The position numbers and the translations under genes are program-made. The notes under the pieces are model-generated. The model saw only the letters and a list, made by a program, of their open reading frames with translations, did no database searches and was not told where the DNA came from. Positions 1 to 5,455 of a stretch of DNA of 5,455 nt are shown here, piece after piece. The DNA is taken from assembly GCA_902497065.1 (NCBI GenBank), contig CABVDH010000049.1:1-5455 (forward strand), given 5' to 3'. Positions within the stretch are counted from its first letter, which is position 1; each line of letters starts with the position of its first letter. The DNA comes from an uncultured Collinsella sp. Its GTDB lineage: Bacteria > Actinomycetota > Coriobacteriia > Coriobacteriales > Coriobacteriaceae.

Positions 1-20
1 TCGCGAGTTCCGCACGCAAA

Positions 21-43
21 GAAGGCCACTTAATGTGGCCTTC
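21..43. terminator. Terminator-like hairpin near left edge
   Basis: Two perfect 9-base arms (GAAGGCCAC at 21-29 and GTGGCCTTC at 35-43) enclose a 5-base loop, TTAAT. A further CGCAA/TTGCG pairing outside a small internal loop could lengthen the stem. Neither strand has a good T tract: GTCTTGC follows on the plus strand and TTTGCG on the minus strand. It lies about 100 bases past the stop of the minus-strand flavodoxin-like gene, so it could end that transcript, or end a plus-strand gene lying left of the window. The hairpin is certain; its role as a terminator is inference. Confidence 0.6.
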
Positions 44-140
44 GTCTTGCGCAGGACTGTAGAGCAGGGAACTTCGTGCCCCGACGCCCGGGAGGACGTT
101 TCATTTAGAAAGATGGACCGACCGCCGTCAGCGATGGGAG

Positions 141-692
141 CTACTCTCCCAGTACGGCCTTCTTGGCGGCTGCGGCCATGTTATCCAGATCTTCCTTGGT
201 GGGATGGTCCTTCGCGGCAACCCAGTTGTCGAGCAGCATCTTATAGCGAGCGTTGTCGGGATCTTGCTCGAGCATGGCCTCGTAGCGCTGCTTGACCGCG
301 GGGCCCATCTTGCCCTGGCACATCGCCCAGCCCGCAAGCTCGGCATCCCCAGCCAAATTGGAAGTTACGCGGTCGATAATCTGCTGATAGTAGCTCTGGT
401 CGGCCCCAAAGCCGCAGGTGCCAAACAGGAACACGCGCTTACCGTGCAAGGCGGAGAGCAACGCCGCGACCGAAGGCGTGCACGCGCCCTTGTCGCACCA
501 AAAACCGACGAGCACCGTGTCGGCCGCGCAGGCGCCCTGCGCCTCGAGCGCAACCTGATCTGCATCCGCATCGTCGCTCAACGCCGCGGCATGGACAAAC
601 TCAACACCCGCAGCCTGCAGCGTACGCTTGATCGCACCCGAAACCATCCTGGTATTACCGCTCTTGCTGTTAACCACCAAAGAGCACGTCAT
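141..692 (-). CDS. Flavodoxin-like (FMN-binding) family protein
   Basis: This 183-residue protein has the single-domain flavodoxin fold signature, so it probably binds FMN and carries or transfers electrons in the cytoplasm; no signal peptide or membrane segment is visible. The FMN phosphate loop is S-K-S-G-N-T at residues 9-14, directly after the first beta strand (SLVVN). A second flavin-contact region lies at 61-73 (VGFWCDKGACTPS), with Trp65 a candidate for flavin stacking. A third lies at 88-96 (FLFGTCGFG), and 125-131 reads CQGKMGP. The C-terminal 50 residues are helical and charged. The pattern 'GFW.DKG' followed by 'FGT.G' and 'CQGK' recalls the flavodoxin-family proteins called BilS in gut bacteria, but no bilirubin reductase is in the window, so that role is not claimed. 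ATG at 692 is preferred; an in-frame GTG at 698 is possible, since a GAGG at 703-706 lies 10 bases from the ATG and 4 from the GTG. The gene follows the ABC operon on the same strand after about 120 bases and has its own likely promoter. Six cysteines (3, 55, 66, 71, 93, 125) are many for this family. Confidence 0.88.
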   Translation of the reverse strand: MTCSLVVNSKSGNTRMVSGAIKRTLQAAGVEFVHAAALSDDADADQVALEAQGACAADTVLVGFWCDKGACTPSVAALLSALHGKRVFLFGTCGFGADQSYYQQIIDRVTSNLAGDAELAGWAMCQGKMGPAVKQRYEAMLEQDPDNARYKMLLDNWVAAKDHPTKEDLDNMAAAAKKAVLGE

Positions 693-702
693 AGTCACGT
701 TG

Positions 703-706
703 CCTC
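703..706 (-). promoter_or_regulatory. Ribosome binding site of the flavodoxin-like gene
   Basis: GAGG on the minus strand lies 10 bases before the ATG at 692 and 4 bases before the in-frame GTG at 698. The GTG spacing is tight and the ATG spacing slightly long. Starting at the ATG puts the first beta strand at residue 4, as usual for flavodoxins. The choice changes only two residues. Confidence 0.5.
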
Positions 707-751
707 GTATCCCCCAAAACTAAAGCCACTAATGCAATTTATTAGATGAAT

Positions 752-779
752 ATCTTAGTACTAACGTGACAGATGTAAA
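752..779 (-). promoter_or_regulatory. Likely sigma70-type promoter of the flavodoxin-like gene
   Basis: On the minus strand, TTTACA (774-779, five of six matches to the -35 consensus) is followed after 16 bases by TAAGAT (752-757, four of six matches to the -10 consensus). Transcription would start near 745, leaving a leader of about 50 bases before the ATG at 692. The intergenic region is clearly AT-rich against its coding neighbours, as expected of a promoter. GATATT, 19 bases after the -35, is an alternative -10 that would give a long spacer. Confidence 0.5.
755..764. promoter_or_regulatory. Perfect palindrome overlapping the -10, operator candidate
   Basis: TTAGTACTAA is a perfect 10-base palindrome that overlaps the proposed -10 box and runs into the spacer, where a bound dimeric repressor would block RNA polymerase. 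A related dyad, CTAAT-N7-ATTAG, lies at 729-745 around the predicted transcription start and shares the CTAA half-site. No regulator gene is present in the window, so the protein that might bind is unknown. Confidence 0.35.
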
Positions 780-791
780 CCACCGTCTGTC
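768..791. repeat. Inverted repeat flanking the -35 box
   Basis: GACAGA (768-773) and TCTGTC (786-791) are perfect inverted 6-base arms separated by 12 bases. The proposed -35 hexamer (774-779) lies in the interval. This could be a second operator or a weak hairpin in read-through RNA from the ABC operon; six base pairs alone could also be chance. Confidence 0.3.
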
Positions 792-801
792 GATTGATTA
801 A

Positions 802-831
802 TTTGCCCCACGGGCTTGCTCACTGGGCAAA
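802..831 (-). terminator. Possible weak terminator hairpin at the end of the ABC operon
   Basis: TTTGCCC and GGGCAAA (arms at 802-808 and 825-831) form a 7-base stem with a 16-base loop. The upstream arm overlaps the last codons of the downstream ABC gene, whose stop TGA is at 820-822. The RNA past the stem reads TTAATC and has no U tract, so intrinsic termination would be weak. It may serve only as a 3' stabilising hairpin. Confidence 0.3.
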
Positions 832-2679
832 CTGACTGCGATAGAGTTCGGCGTAGAAGCCGCCTGCCACTAGCAGCTCGTCGTGCGTGCCGCGCTCGAT
901 AATCTGGCCGTCGCGCATCACCAGAATGCAGTCGGCGTTGCGGATGGTGCTCAGGCGGTGCGCCACGACAAAGCTTGTGCGACCGGCCATGAGCTCATCG
1001 AATGCCGCCTGCACCTGCAGCTCGGTACGTGTATCGATGCTCGACGTTGCCTCGTCCAGCAGCAAAATCGCCGGGTCAGTGAGCATGACGCGCGCGATGC
1101 ACAGCAGCTGTTTTTGACCCTGGCTAAACGTGCCGCCGTCCTCGCCGATGACCGTATCGTAGCCGCCTGGCAGCTGCACGATAAACTTGTGCGCATGCGC
1201 GCGCTTGGCAGCTTCGATAACCTGCTCGCGCGTGGCGTCGGGACAGCCGTAGGCGATGTTTTCCGCCACCGTGCCCTCGAACAGCCACGTATCCTGCAGC
1301 ACCATGCCAAAGGCGCGGCGCAGGCTTGCGCGCGTGTAATCACGCGAGGAACGGCCATCGACCGCAATGCGACCGGCATCGATATCGTAAAAACGCAGCA
1401 GCAAATTGATGAGCGTTGTCTTGCCACAGCCCGTAGGACCGACCAGGGCAAAGCGCATGCCGGGCTTAGCCTCGATGCAGATGTCCTGAAGCAGCTTGCG
1501 GTCGGGCACGTAGCTAAAGTCCACATGCTCAAGGGCGACCTCGCCCTGCGGTGCGGCAAGTTCCACGGCATCTGGCGCGTCGGGCTCCTGTTCGCGCGCA
1601 TCGAGCAGCGCAAACATGCGGCGCGCCGAGACGTACGCGGTCTGGATCTGCGTAATGACGTTGGTGACCTCGTTGAACGGCTTGGTGTACTGGTTGGCAT
1701 AGGACAGGAAGATCTGCACGCCGCCCACCGTAAGCGCCGCGGGCACGCCCGTGATCACGCCCACGCAGCCGATCACAGCGACAACGGCATAGATGATGTT
1801 ATTGATAAAACGCGTACCGGGGTTGGAGAGCGAACCCATAAACTGCGCGCGCTCACCTGCCGTATAGAGTTCGGCGTTGAGCGCGTCGAAGCGCGCTTGG
1901 GCGTTCGGACCGTAGGCAAACGCATCAACCAGCTTTTGCTCGCCCACATACTCCTCGATATGGCCACCGAGCTGGCCTTGAATGCGCTGCTGTGCCGTAA
2001 AGCTCTTGTTGGAGAGCTTGGCGATGGCGCCGGCTGCAAAAATGGAAAGCGGCGTGACGAGCACCACCACGAGCGTCATGGTCAGGTTGATGGAGAGCAT
2101 AAACGCGAGCGTGCCCACAATGGTGATAACGCCGGTAAAGAGTTGCGTGAAGCCCTGCAGCAGACCGTCGCCCACCTGATCGACGTCGTTGACCACGCGG
2201 CTCATAAGGTCGCCGTGGGCATGGCTGTCGATAAAGCTGAGCGGCATGCGGCTGAGCTTATCGCTCGCCTCCACGCGCATGTCGCGCACCGTTTCGTAGG
2301 ACAGGCGGTTGACGCAATAGCCCTGCAGCCACTGGAAGGCCGCAGCACCTACGACGACAATCGCGAGCTTGGTAACGAGCGGCAGCAGCGCATCGAAGTC
2401 CACCTGCCCGGCGGCGACGATAAGGTCGATGCCCTCGCCAATGAGAATGGGCGTGTAGAGCTGCAGAATCACCGAGACGGCAGCACTCAAAAACGATGCC
2501 GCAAACGAGACGCGGTGCGGACGGACATAGCCCAGCAGGCGGCGGGTCACCGCACCCACGGGATAGCGCTCGGGGTCGCCGGGCTGGCGCGGACCGTCGC
2601 CCAGGTCGTTGAGGCTATCGTTACCGGACACGTTGGCCGTCATCGTGGCGACCGAACCGGAGGAAGTGTACGGATTCAT
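820..2679 (-). CDS. ABC exporter half-transporter, catalytic-site subunit (TMD-NBD)
   Basis: This 619-residue protein is a full-length half-transporter of the multidrug/lipid exporter type, with an N-terminal membrane domain fused to a C-terminal ATPase domain. A hydrophilic N-terminal extension (residues 1-45) precedes six membrane segments at about 58-80, 98-120, 174-196, 199-221, 291-312 and 315-335. The ATPase domain runs from about 380 to 615. It has Walker A GPTGCGKT at 414-421, Q-loop Gln462, signature FSQGQ at 518-522, Walker B ending in Asp542, catalytic Glu543 and switch His574. The signature is altered (Gln520 replaces the first Gly of LSGGQ), whereas Glu and His are intact. With the upstream gene's product, which has the reverse pattern, it should form one active and one degenerate ATP site, as known for TM287/288, BmrCD and LmrCD. 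The ATG follows the stop of the upstream gene with no gap and has a strong ribosome binding site, so the two are co-translated. A lone CTA codon lies near the 3' end (871-873). Exported substrate is unknown; drugs, lipids or peptides are all possible. Confidence 0.95.
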   Translation of the reverse strand: MNPYTSSGSVATMTANVSGNDSLNDLGDGPRQPGDPERYPVGAVTRRLLGYVRPHRVSFAASFLSAAVSVILQLYTPILIGEGIDLIVAAGQVDFDALLPLVTKLAIVVVGAAAFQWLQGYCVNRLSYETVRDMRVEASDKLSRMPLSFIDSHAHGDLMSRVVNDVDQVGDGLLQGFTQLFTGVITIVGTLAFMLSINLTMTLVVVLVTPLSIFAAGAIAKLSNKSFTAQQRIQGQLGGHIEEYVGEQKLVDAFAYGPNAQARFDALNAELYTAGERAQFMGSLSNPGTRFINNIIYAVVAVIGCVGVITGVPAALTVGGVQIFLSYANQYTKPFNEVTNVITQIQTAYVSARRMFALLDAREQEPDAPDAVELAAPQGEVALEHVDFSYVPDRKLLQDICIEAKPGMRFALVGPTGCGKTTLINLLLRFYDIDAGRIAVDGRSSRDYTRASLRRAFGMVLQDTWLFEGTVAENIAYGCPDATREQVIEAAKRAHAHKFIVQLPGGYDTVIGEDGGTFSQGQKQLLCIARVMLTDPAILLLDEATSSIDTRTELQVQAAFDELMAGRTSFVVAHRLSTIRNADCILVMRDGQIIERGTHDELLVAGGFYAELYRSQFAQ

Positions 2680-4536
2680 TTAGCAGCCCTCCTTTGCGCA
2701 GACGGATGCGGGGGCGGTCGGAGCGGACGCGGGCATCGTGCTCCCCTGCTGACCCTCGAGTTCCTCGCGGCGAAGCTGCGACTGGCAAATCTCGCGGTAG
2801 AGCTGGCAGGTCGTGTAGAGCTCATCGTGCGCGCCCAGGCCCGCGACCGAACCGTGGTCAAGTACGCAGATTATATCGGCGTCGCGCACGGTCGAGACAC
2901 GTTGGCTCACGATGACGGTCGTGAGCGGCAGCCCGCCCTCGGCGGCACCGCGCACACTGCGCTCGCGAATGGCATGGCGAAGCGCCGCGTCGGTCTTAAA
3001 GTCGAGCGCCGAGGCGGAGTCGTCCATGATCAGGACCTGAGGCGAGCCCACCAGGGCGCGCGCGATGGTCAGGCGCTGGCGTTGGCCACCGCTGAAGTTT
3101 TTACCGCCCGCCTCGACCGGGGCATCGAGCCCCTGCGGCTTGTTGCGCACGAACTCGCTCGCCTGCGCCATGTCGAGCGCCGCCCAGAGATCCTCGTCGG
3201 TCGCAGCCTCGTCGCGCCAGGTCAGGTTGCTGCGGATGGTGCCGCTCACCAGCGACGCGCGCTGTGGAACGGTCGCGACCACACGGTGCAGCTGGTCGAG
3301 CGGCCAGGTGCGCACGTCGGCGCCCATCACACTCACGCTGCCGGTGCTCGCATCGTACAGGCGCGGGATAAGCGAGACGAGCGTGGACTTGCCGCTACCC
3401 GTACCGCCGATAATGCCAAGCGTCTTGCCCAGTGGGAGCTCCAGGGTCACATCGTTGACGGCATTTGCCGCGCCCGCGCCAAAGGAGAAGCTCGCATGGC
3501 TCAAGCTCAGCGCGGGGACCGGAACAGCGCCACCCGCCAGTTCGCTCGGCTTGGGCAGCGCAACCGACTGATTGCCCTCGTCGGTGATGCTCAGCTCGCA
3601 GTTGAGCACCTCGTTGATACGCGAAGCACTCGCGCTCGCCTTGGTAAAGACCACGACCAGGTTGGCGACGTACACGATGGAGGTCAGGGTCTGCGTCATG
3701 TAGTTCACAAACGCCATGACCTGACCCTGCGTGAGCTCGCCCACGTTGACCTGGATGCCGCCCACCCACAGGATGGCGCACACGCCCAGGTTCATCACAA
3801 GAAACGTGACGGGATTAAGGATCGACGAGAGCTTGCCCACCGCGATGGCAGTATTGGCCTGGTCATCGGCGGCTTGGGCAAAACGCTCGCGCTCGTGGTC
3901 CTCACGCACAAAGGCGCGAACAACGCGGGCGCCCGAAAGCCCCTCGCGGCAGATAAGCGCGATGCGGTCGAGCTTTGCCTGCAGCTGCCTGTAATACGGG
4001 ATACAGCGCGCCATGACAAACCAAAACACCAGGCCGATAGCGGGCGTGCAGATCAAGAAGATCATGCCGAGCTTAAGGTCGATGGCAAGGGCCGCGCACA
4101 TAGAGCCCACCGCCAAGAAGGGCCAGCGGATGAGCATGCGTACGCCCAGCGCCACAGCGAGCTGCACCTGGTTGACGTCGTTGGTGATGCGGGTGATAAG
4201 CGACGGCGTGCCAAAGCGGTCGAGTTCGGCATAGCTCAACTTGTTGATGTGCTGGTAGAGCGCACCGCGGATATCGGTGCCCATGCCCTGCGAGGTGAGC
4301 GCCGCCATCTTTTGGCAGACGAGCGTAAACGAGATGCCGATCACAGCCATGGCGCCAAGCAGCATACCGTAGTGGACGACGGCGTTGACATCGTGTGCGC
4401 CAATACCCTTATCGATCATCTGGGCAATCACCAGCGGCGTCAGCAGGTCAAAGATCACTTCGATCAGCTTACACGCAGGGCCAATCACCATATACCGGCG
4501 AAACTTACCACCAAAACGCCTGAGCAGCTCAATCAT
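2680..4536 (-). CDS. ABC exporter half-transporter, degenerate-site subunit (TMD-NBD)
   Basis: This 618-residue protein is the first gene of the exporter operon and the partner of the abutting downstream gene. Six membrane segments lie at about 16-38, 54-75, 130-152, 155-178, 240-260 and 270-296, with the intracellular loop motif TRITNDVNQVQ near 115-125. The ATPase domain runs from about 340 to 585. It has Walker A GGTGSGKS at 377-384, Q-loop Gln425, intact signature FSGGQ at 481-485, Walker B ending in Asp505, then Asp506 where the catalytic Glu is expected, and Gln545 where the switch His is expected. These two substitutions mark the degenerate half of an asymmetric heterodimer. The C-terminal tail (585-618) is rich in Ala, Pro and Ser and looks unstructured; its last codons also encode the next gene's ribosome binding site. 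ATG at 4536 is chosen over an in-frame GTG at 4593: it has GGGAG nine bases upstream, gives the usual family N-terminus, and excludes 19 codons that contain CTA, TCA and CTA, codons absent from the rest of this gene. Confidence 0.94.
   Translation of the reverse strand: MIELLRRFGGKFRRYMVIGPACKLIEVIFDLLTPLVIAQMIDKGIGAHDVNAVVHYGMLLGAMAVIGISFTLVCQKMAALTSQGMGTDIRGALYQHINKLSYAELDRFGTPSLITRITNDVNQVQLAVALGVRMLIRWPFLAVGSMCAALAIDLKLGMIFLICTPAIGLVFWFVMARCIPYYRQLQAKLDRIALICREGLSGARVVRAFVREDHERERFAQAADDQANTAIAVGKLSSILNPVTFLVMNLGVCAILWVGGIQVNVGELTQGQVMAFVNYMTQTLTSIVYVANLVVVFTKASASASRINEVLNCELSITDEGNQSVALPKPSELAGGAVPVPALSLSHASFSFGAGAANAVNDVTLELPLGKTLGIIGGTGSGKSTLVSLIPRLYDASTGSVSVMGADVRTWPLDQLHRVVATVPQRASLVSGTIRSNLTWRDEAATDEDLWAALDMAQASEFVRNKPQGLDAPVEAGGKNFSGGQRQRLTIARALVGSPQVLIMDDSASALDFKTDAALRHAIRERSVRGAAEGGLPLTTVIVSQRVSTVRDADIICVLDHGSVAGLGAHDELYTTCQLYREICQSQLRREELEGQQGSTMPASAPTAPASVCAKEGC
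2688..2695 (-). promoter_or_regulatory. Strong ribosome binding site inside the upstream gene's 3' end
   Basis: AAAGGAGG on the minus strand lies 8 bases before the ATG at 2679. It is translated as part of the upstream gene's final residues (A-K-E-G-C, then TAA at 2680-2682). The stop and the next ATG touch directly, a layout that favours coupled translation and near-equal subunit amounts. It also fixes the start of the downstream gene against the later in-frame ATG at residue 13. Confidence 0.85.
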
Positions 4537-4545
4537 GTATAGGCG

Positions 4546-4550
4546 CTCCC
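4546..4550 (-). promoter_or_regulatory. Ribosome binding site deciding the ABC operon start
   Basis: GGGAG on the minus strand lies 9 bases before the ATG at 4536. The competing GTG at 4593 has no purine-rich site at suitable distance, only TTTTGGG directly against it. This favours the shorter, 618-residue product. Confidence 0.7.
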
Positions 4551-4580
4551 TATCATCATCCACATTCAATTCGAACCATG

Positions 4581-4610
4581 ATAGTACCGCCACCCCAAAA
4601 GAAGCGTAAA
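4581..4610 (-). promoter_or_regulatory. Weak candidate promoter of the ABC exporter operon
   Basis: On the minus strand, TTTACG (4605-4610, four of six) is followed after 18 bases by TACTAT (4581-4586, four of six). Transcription would start near 4574, leaving a leader of about 38 bases. If correct, the GTG at 4593 would not be transcribed, in line with the start chosen at 4536. Both boxes are imperfect, so this is only the best candidate seen. Confidence 0.35.
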
Positions 4611-4651
4611 CAACTCGTCATTTCTAACGGGATTCAGTTTTCAGGGTTGAT

Positions 4652-4707
4652 TTCCGATCTCAGCCGAACACATTGAGCTGACGGCACGCTTCCGCAGTTA
4701 GCCGAAC
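4652..4707. repeat. Imperfect 18-base direct repeat, period 38
   Basis: Two copies begin TTCCG and end AGCCGAAC, at 4652-4669 and 4690-4707. Fourteen of 18 positions agree, and the difference is confined to the middle five bases. They lie in non-coding DNA between the ABC promoter and the transposase remnant. They may be paired protein-binding sites, for instance subterminal transposase sites of the IS remnant, but no function is shown. Confidence 0.5.
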
Positions 4708-4708
4708 G

Positions 4709-4737
4709 CCCCCGCGGCCCCTCCTGGGGTCCGGGGG
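4709..4737. repeat. GC-rich hairpin
   Basis: CCCCC-GC-GG-CCCC, loop TCCT, then GGGG-T-CC-GGGGG, form an 11-base-pair stem interrupted by a 2-base bulge on one side and a 1-base bulge on the other. It begins two bases after the second direct-repeat copy. A run of four T follows on the plus strand at 4743-4746, so it could terminate plus-strand transcription coming from the ABC side, but no plus-strand gene is seen. Confidence 0.5.
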
Positions 4738-4765
4738 CACCGTTTTCCCAGTTGAAGGAACGGTG
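4738..4765. repeat. 7-base inverted repeat adjoining the GC hairpin
   Basis: CACCGTT (4738-4744) and AACGGTG (4759-4765) are perfect inverted arms around 14 bases. It starts at the base after the preceding hairpin, so the two would stack if transcribed. It may belong to the 3' end of the IS30-type remnant; the outer boundary of that element cannot be placed from this window. Confidence 0.4.
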
Positions 4766-4871
4766 GAGATGTGTTTCGATAGGTCCGGTGGCCATGCTCC
4801 GCCCGCCGCCCGGCACCTCTTCCCAGACTCAGCCGGACGGTCGGTCCGTCTATTCCGTTTTTTCTTCCAGG

Positions 4872-5400
4872 CTAGGCCAGCGGGGCATCGCCCCTCTCTG
4901 CGCGCGCCCTCTCGATTAGCCCCGACGTCAGGTCGAGTTCCCCGATGGGCACGTCCTCCACGCCGTAGGCGTCCAGCAGTGCCGCCGCGTCGCCGCCGAG
5001 CATCGCCCTGAAGGCGCGCGCGGGCGTCGAGAAGCCGAGCGCGCCGCGGGGCTCGGAGTTCACGTGCGACATGGCCAGCGCCAGGTCGGCCGGGGCGAGC
5101 CGGTCGAACCTGAGCCCGGCGCCCTTGGGCAGCAGCTTCCTGATCTCGACGTGGTTGCGCTCGCAGGCGCCCTTCTGGTCGCTGCGCCTGGGGTCGCAGT
5201 AGAACAGCCTCGTCTCGCCCGGCCCCTCGCCGAGCAGCGCCGCGACCGCCGCCTCGTCGGAGAACTCGGCGCCGTTGTCGGTGAGGACGGCGCGGAACAC
5301 GCGGCGCGTCCCGTCGGCGCCGAGGATGGCCCGGACGCCCTCCAGGGCGTCCGCGACGCACCCGGCGGTCTTCTCCTCCAGCGGCAGCGCGAGCTGGAGC
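4872..5400 (-). pseudogene. IS30-family transposase, 5'-truncated remnant
   Basis: An open frame of 175 codons ending in TAG at 4872-4874 encodes the C-terminal part of an IS30-type DDE transposase. The conserved core is visible: LTDNGAEF with the second catalytic Asp, then CDPRRSDQKGACERNH with the third catalytic residue, a Glu, 38 residues later, then EIRKLLPKG and the terminal helices (MSHVNSEPRGALGFSTPARA). The homologous frame starts at LQLALPLEEKTA, where a full-length protein would have roughly 150-200 more residues with the DNA-binding region and the first catalytic Asp. The frame is closed by TAA at 5403-5405, inside foreign-looking sequence, and the only internal start is a GTG at 5300 downstream of the homology start. 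The remnant cannot be an active transposase. It is visibly richer in GC than the ABC genes, consistent with transfer. Confidence 0.85.
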
Positions 5401-5455
5401 TGTTAGCGCTAATCTAAAATTGACCACTTTCGCAAACGCATCTCGCCGAATGCGC
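5401..5455. mobile_element. Probable end of an IS21-like insertion sequence, continuing right
   Basis: The sequence changes abruptly at 5401 from GC-rich transposase code to the AT-richer TGTTAGCGCTAATCTAAAAT, followed by TGACCACTTT. A TGT start with a TTAGCGC motif and a nearby A-rich TGACC segment resembles my recollection of IS21-family termini, which begin with TGT or TGA. A 10-base palindrome, TTAGCGCTAA, lies at 5403-5412 give or take one base. No istA or istB coding sequence is inside the window, so family assignment is inference; a terminus of another IS, or a plain rearrangement junction, is possible. Confidence 0.4.

Noticed and set aside
204..749. A 181-codon plus-strand frame over the flavodoxin-like gene
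   Set aside because: It is the codon-register antisense shadow of that gene, with no recognisable motif.
883..4542. A 1,219-codon plus-strand reading frame spanning both ABC genes
   Set aside because: It is the exact-register reverse complement of the two ABC genes, open because they lack TTA, CTA and TCA codons. Its protein is rich in His, Arg, Asp and Ala with no domain, and it crosses two clearly recognisable genes.
4537..4593. N-terminal extension of the first ABC gene starting at GTG 4593
   Set aside because: It has no suitable ribosome binding site, contains three codons otherwise avoided in the gene, may lie upstream of the transcription start, and gives an atypical family N-terminus.
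4634..4816. A 60-codon minus-strand frame in the non-coding region
   Set aside because: It has no ribosome binding site or recognisable protein features, and it covers the direct repeats and hairpins.
4836..4863. GACGG/CCGTC hairpin followed by a T run on the plus strand
   Set aside because: The stem has only five base pairs, the T run starts seven bases past it, and no plus-strand gene precedes it. It is too weak to list as a terminator.
5064..5417. A 117-codon plus-strand frame
   Set aside because: It is the exact-register complement of the transposase remnant and has no domain.
4660..5427. A 255-codon minus-strand frame over the transposase remnant
   Set aside because: It overlaps the transposase remnant in a different frame. 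Its product is Arg/Gly/Pro-rich low-complexity sequence typical of GC-rich shadows, and it runs across the IS junction and non-coding repeats.

Overview
The window is high-GC bacterial DNA, and every gene I can support lies on the minus strand. Reading from right to left, which is the direction of transcription, it holds the following: the edge of what looks like a second insertion sequence (5401-5455); a 5'-truncated IS30-type transposase remnant (4872-5400); about 330 bases of non-coding DNA with repeats and hairpins; a two-gene ABC exporter operon (4536-2680 and 2679-820); a 120-base intergenic region rich in promoter and dyad symmetry; a flavodoxin-like gene (692-141); and a terminator-like hairpin near the left edge (21-43).

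The organism is probably a high-GC Gram-positive. The protein style, GC-rich third positions and almost complete absence of TTA, CTA and TCA codons suit an actinobacterial lineage. A gut Coriobacteriia such as Collinsella is my best guess, but this is inferred from general resemblance and not from a search.

The two ABC half-transporters abut exactly (stop TAA followed directly by ATG). They form a textbook asymmetric heterodimer. The upstream half has Asp in place of the catalytic Glu and Gln in place of the switch His, but keeps an intact signature. The downstream half has intact Glu and His but an altered signature. One ATP site should therefore be fully catalytic and the other degenerate. 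The substrate cannot be read from the sequence. The flavodoxin-like gene has its own likely promoter and is probably an independent unit. Its FMN loop is clear, but its electron partner is not in the window.

The right end looks like a nested insertion. The transposase reading frame is homologous up to about base 5400, then meets an in-frame stop inside a sequence beginning TGTTAGCGC, which resembles an IS21-family terminus. Bases 44-140, downstream of the flavodoxin gene, show no supportable gene. The gene-free stretch 4537-4871 contains a weak promoter for the ABC operon, an imperfect direct repeat and two adjacent hairpins, probably partly debris of the IS30 element. I see no convincing undescribed system here; the most useful leads are the nested IS junction, the clustered dyads in the flavodoxin promoter, and the repeats at 4652-4765.
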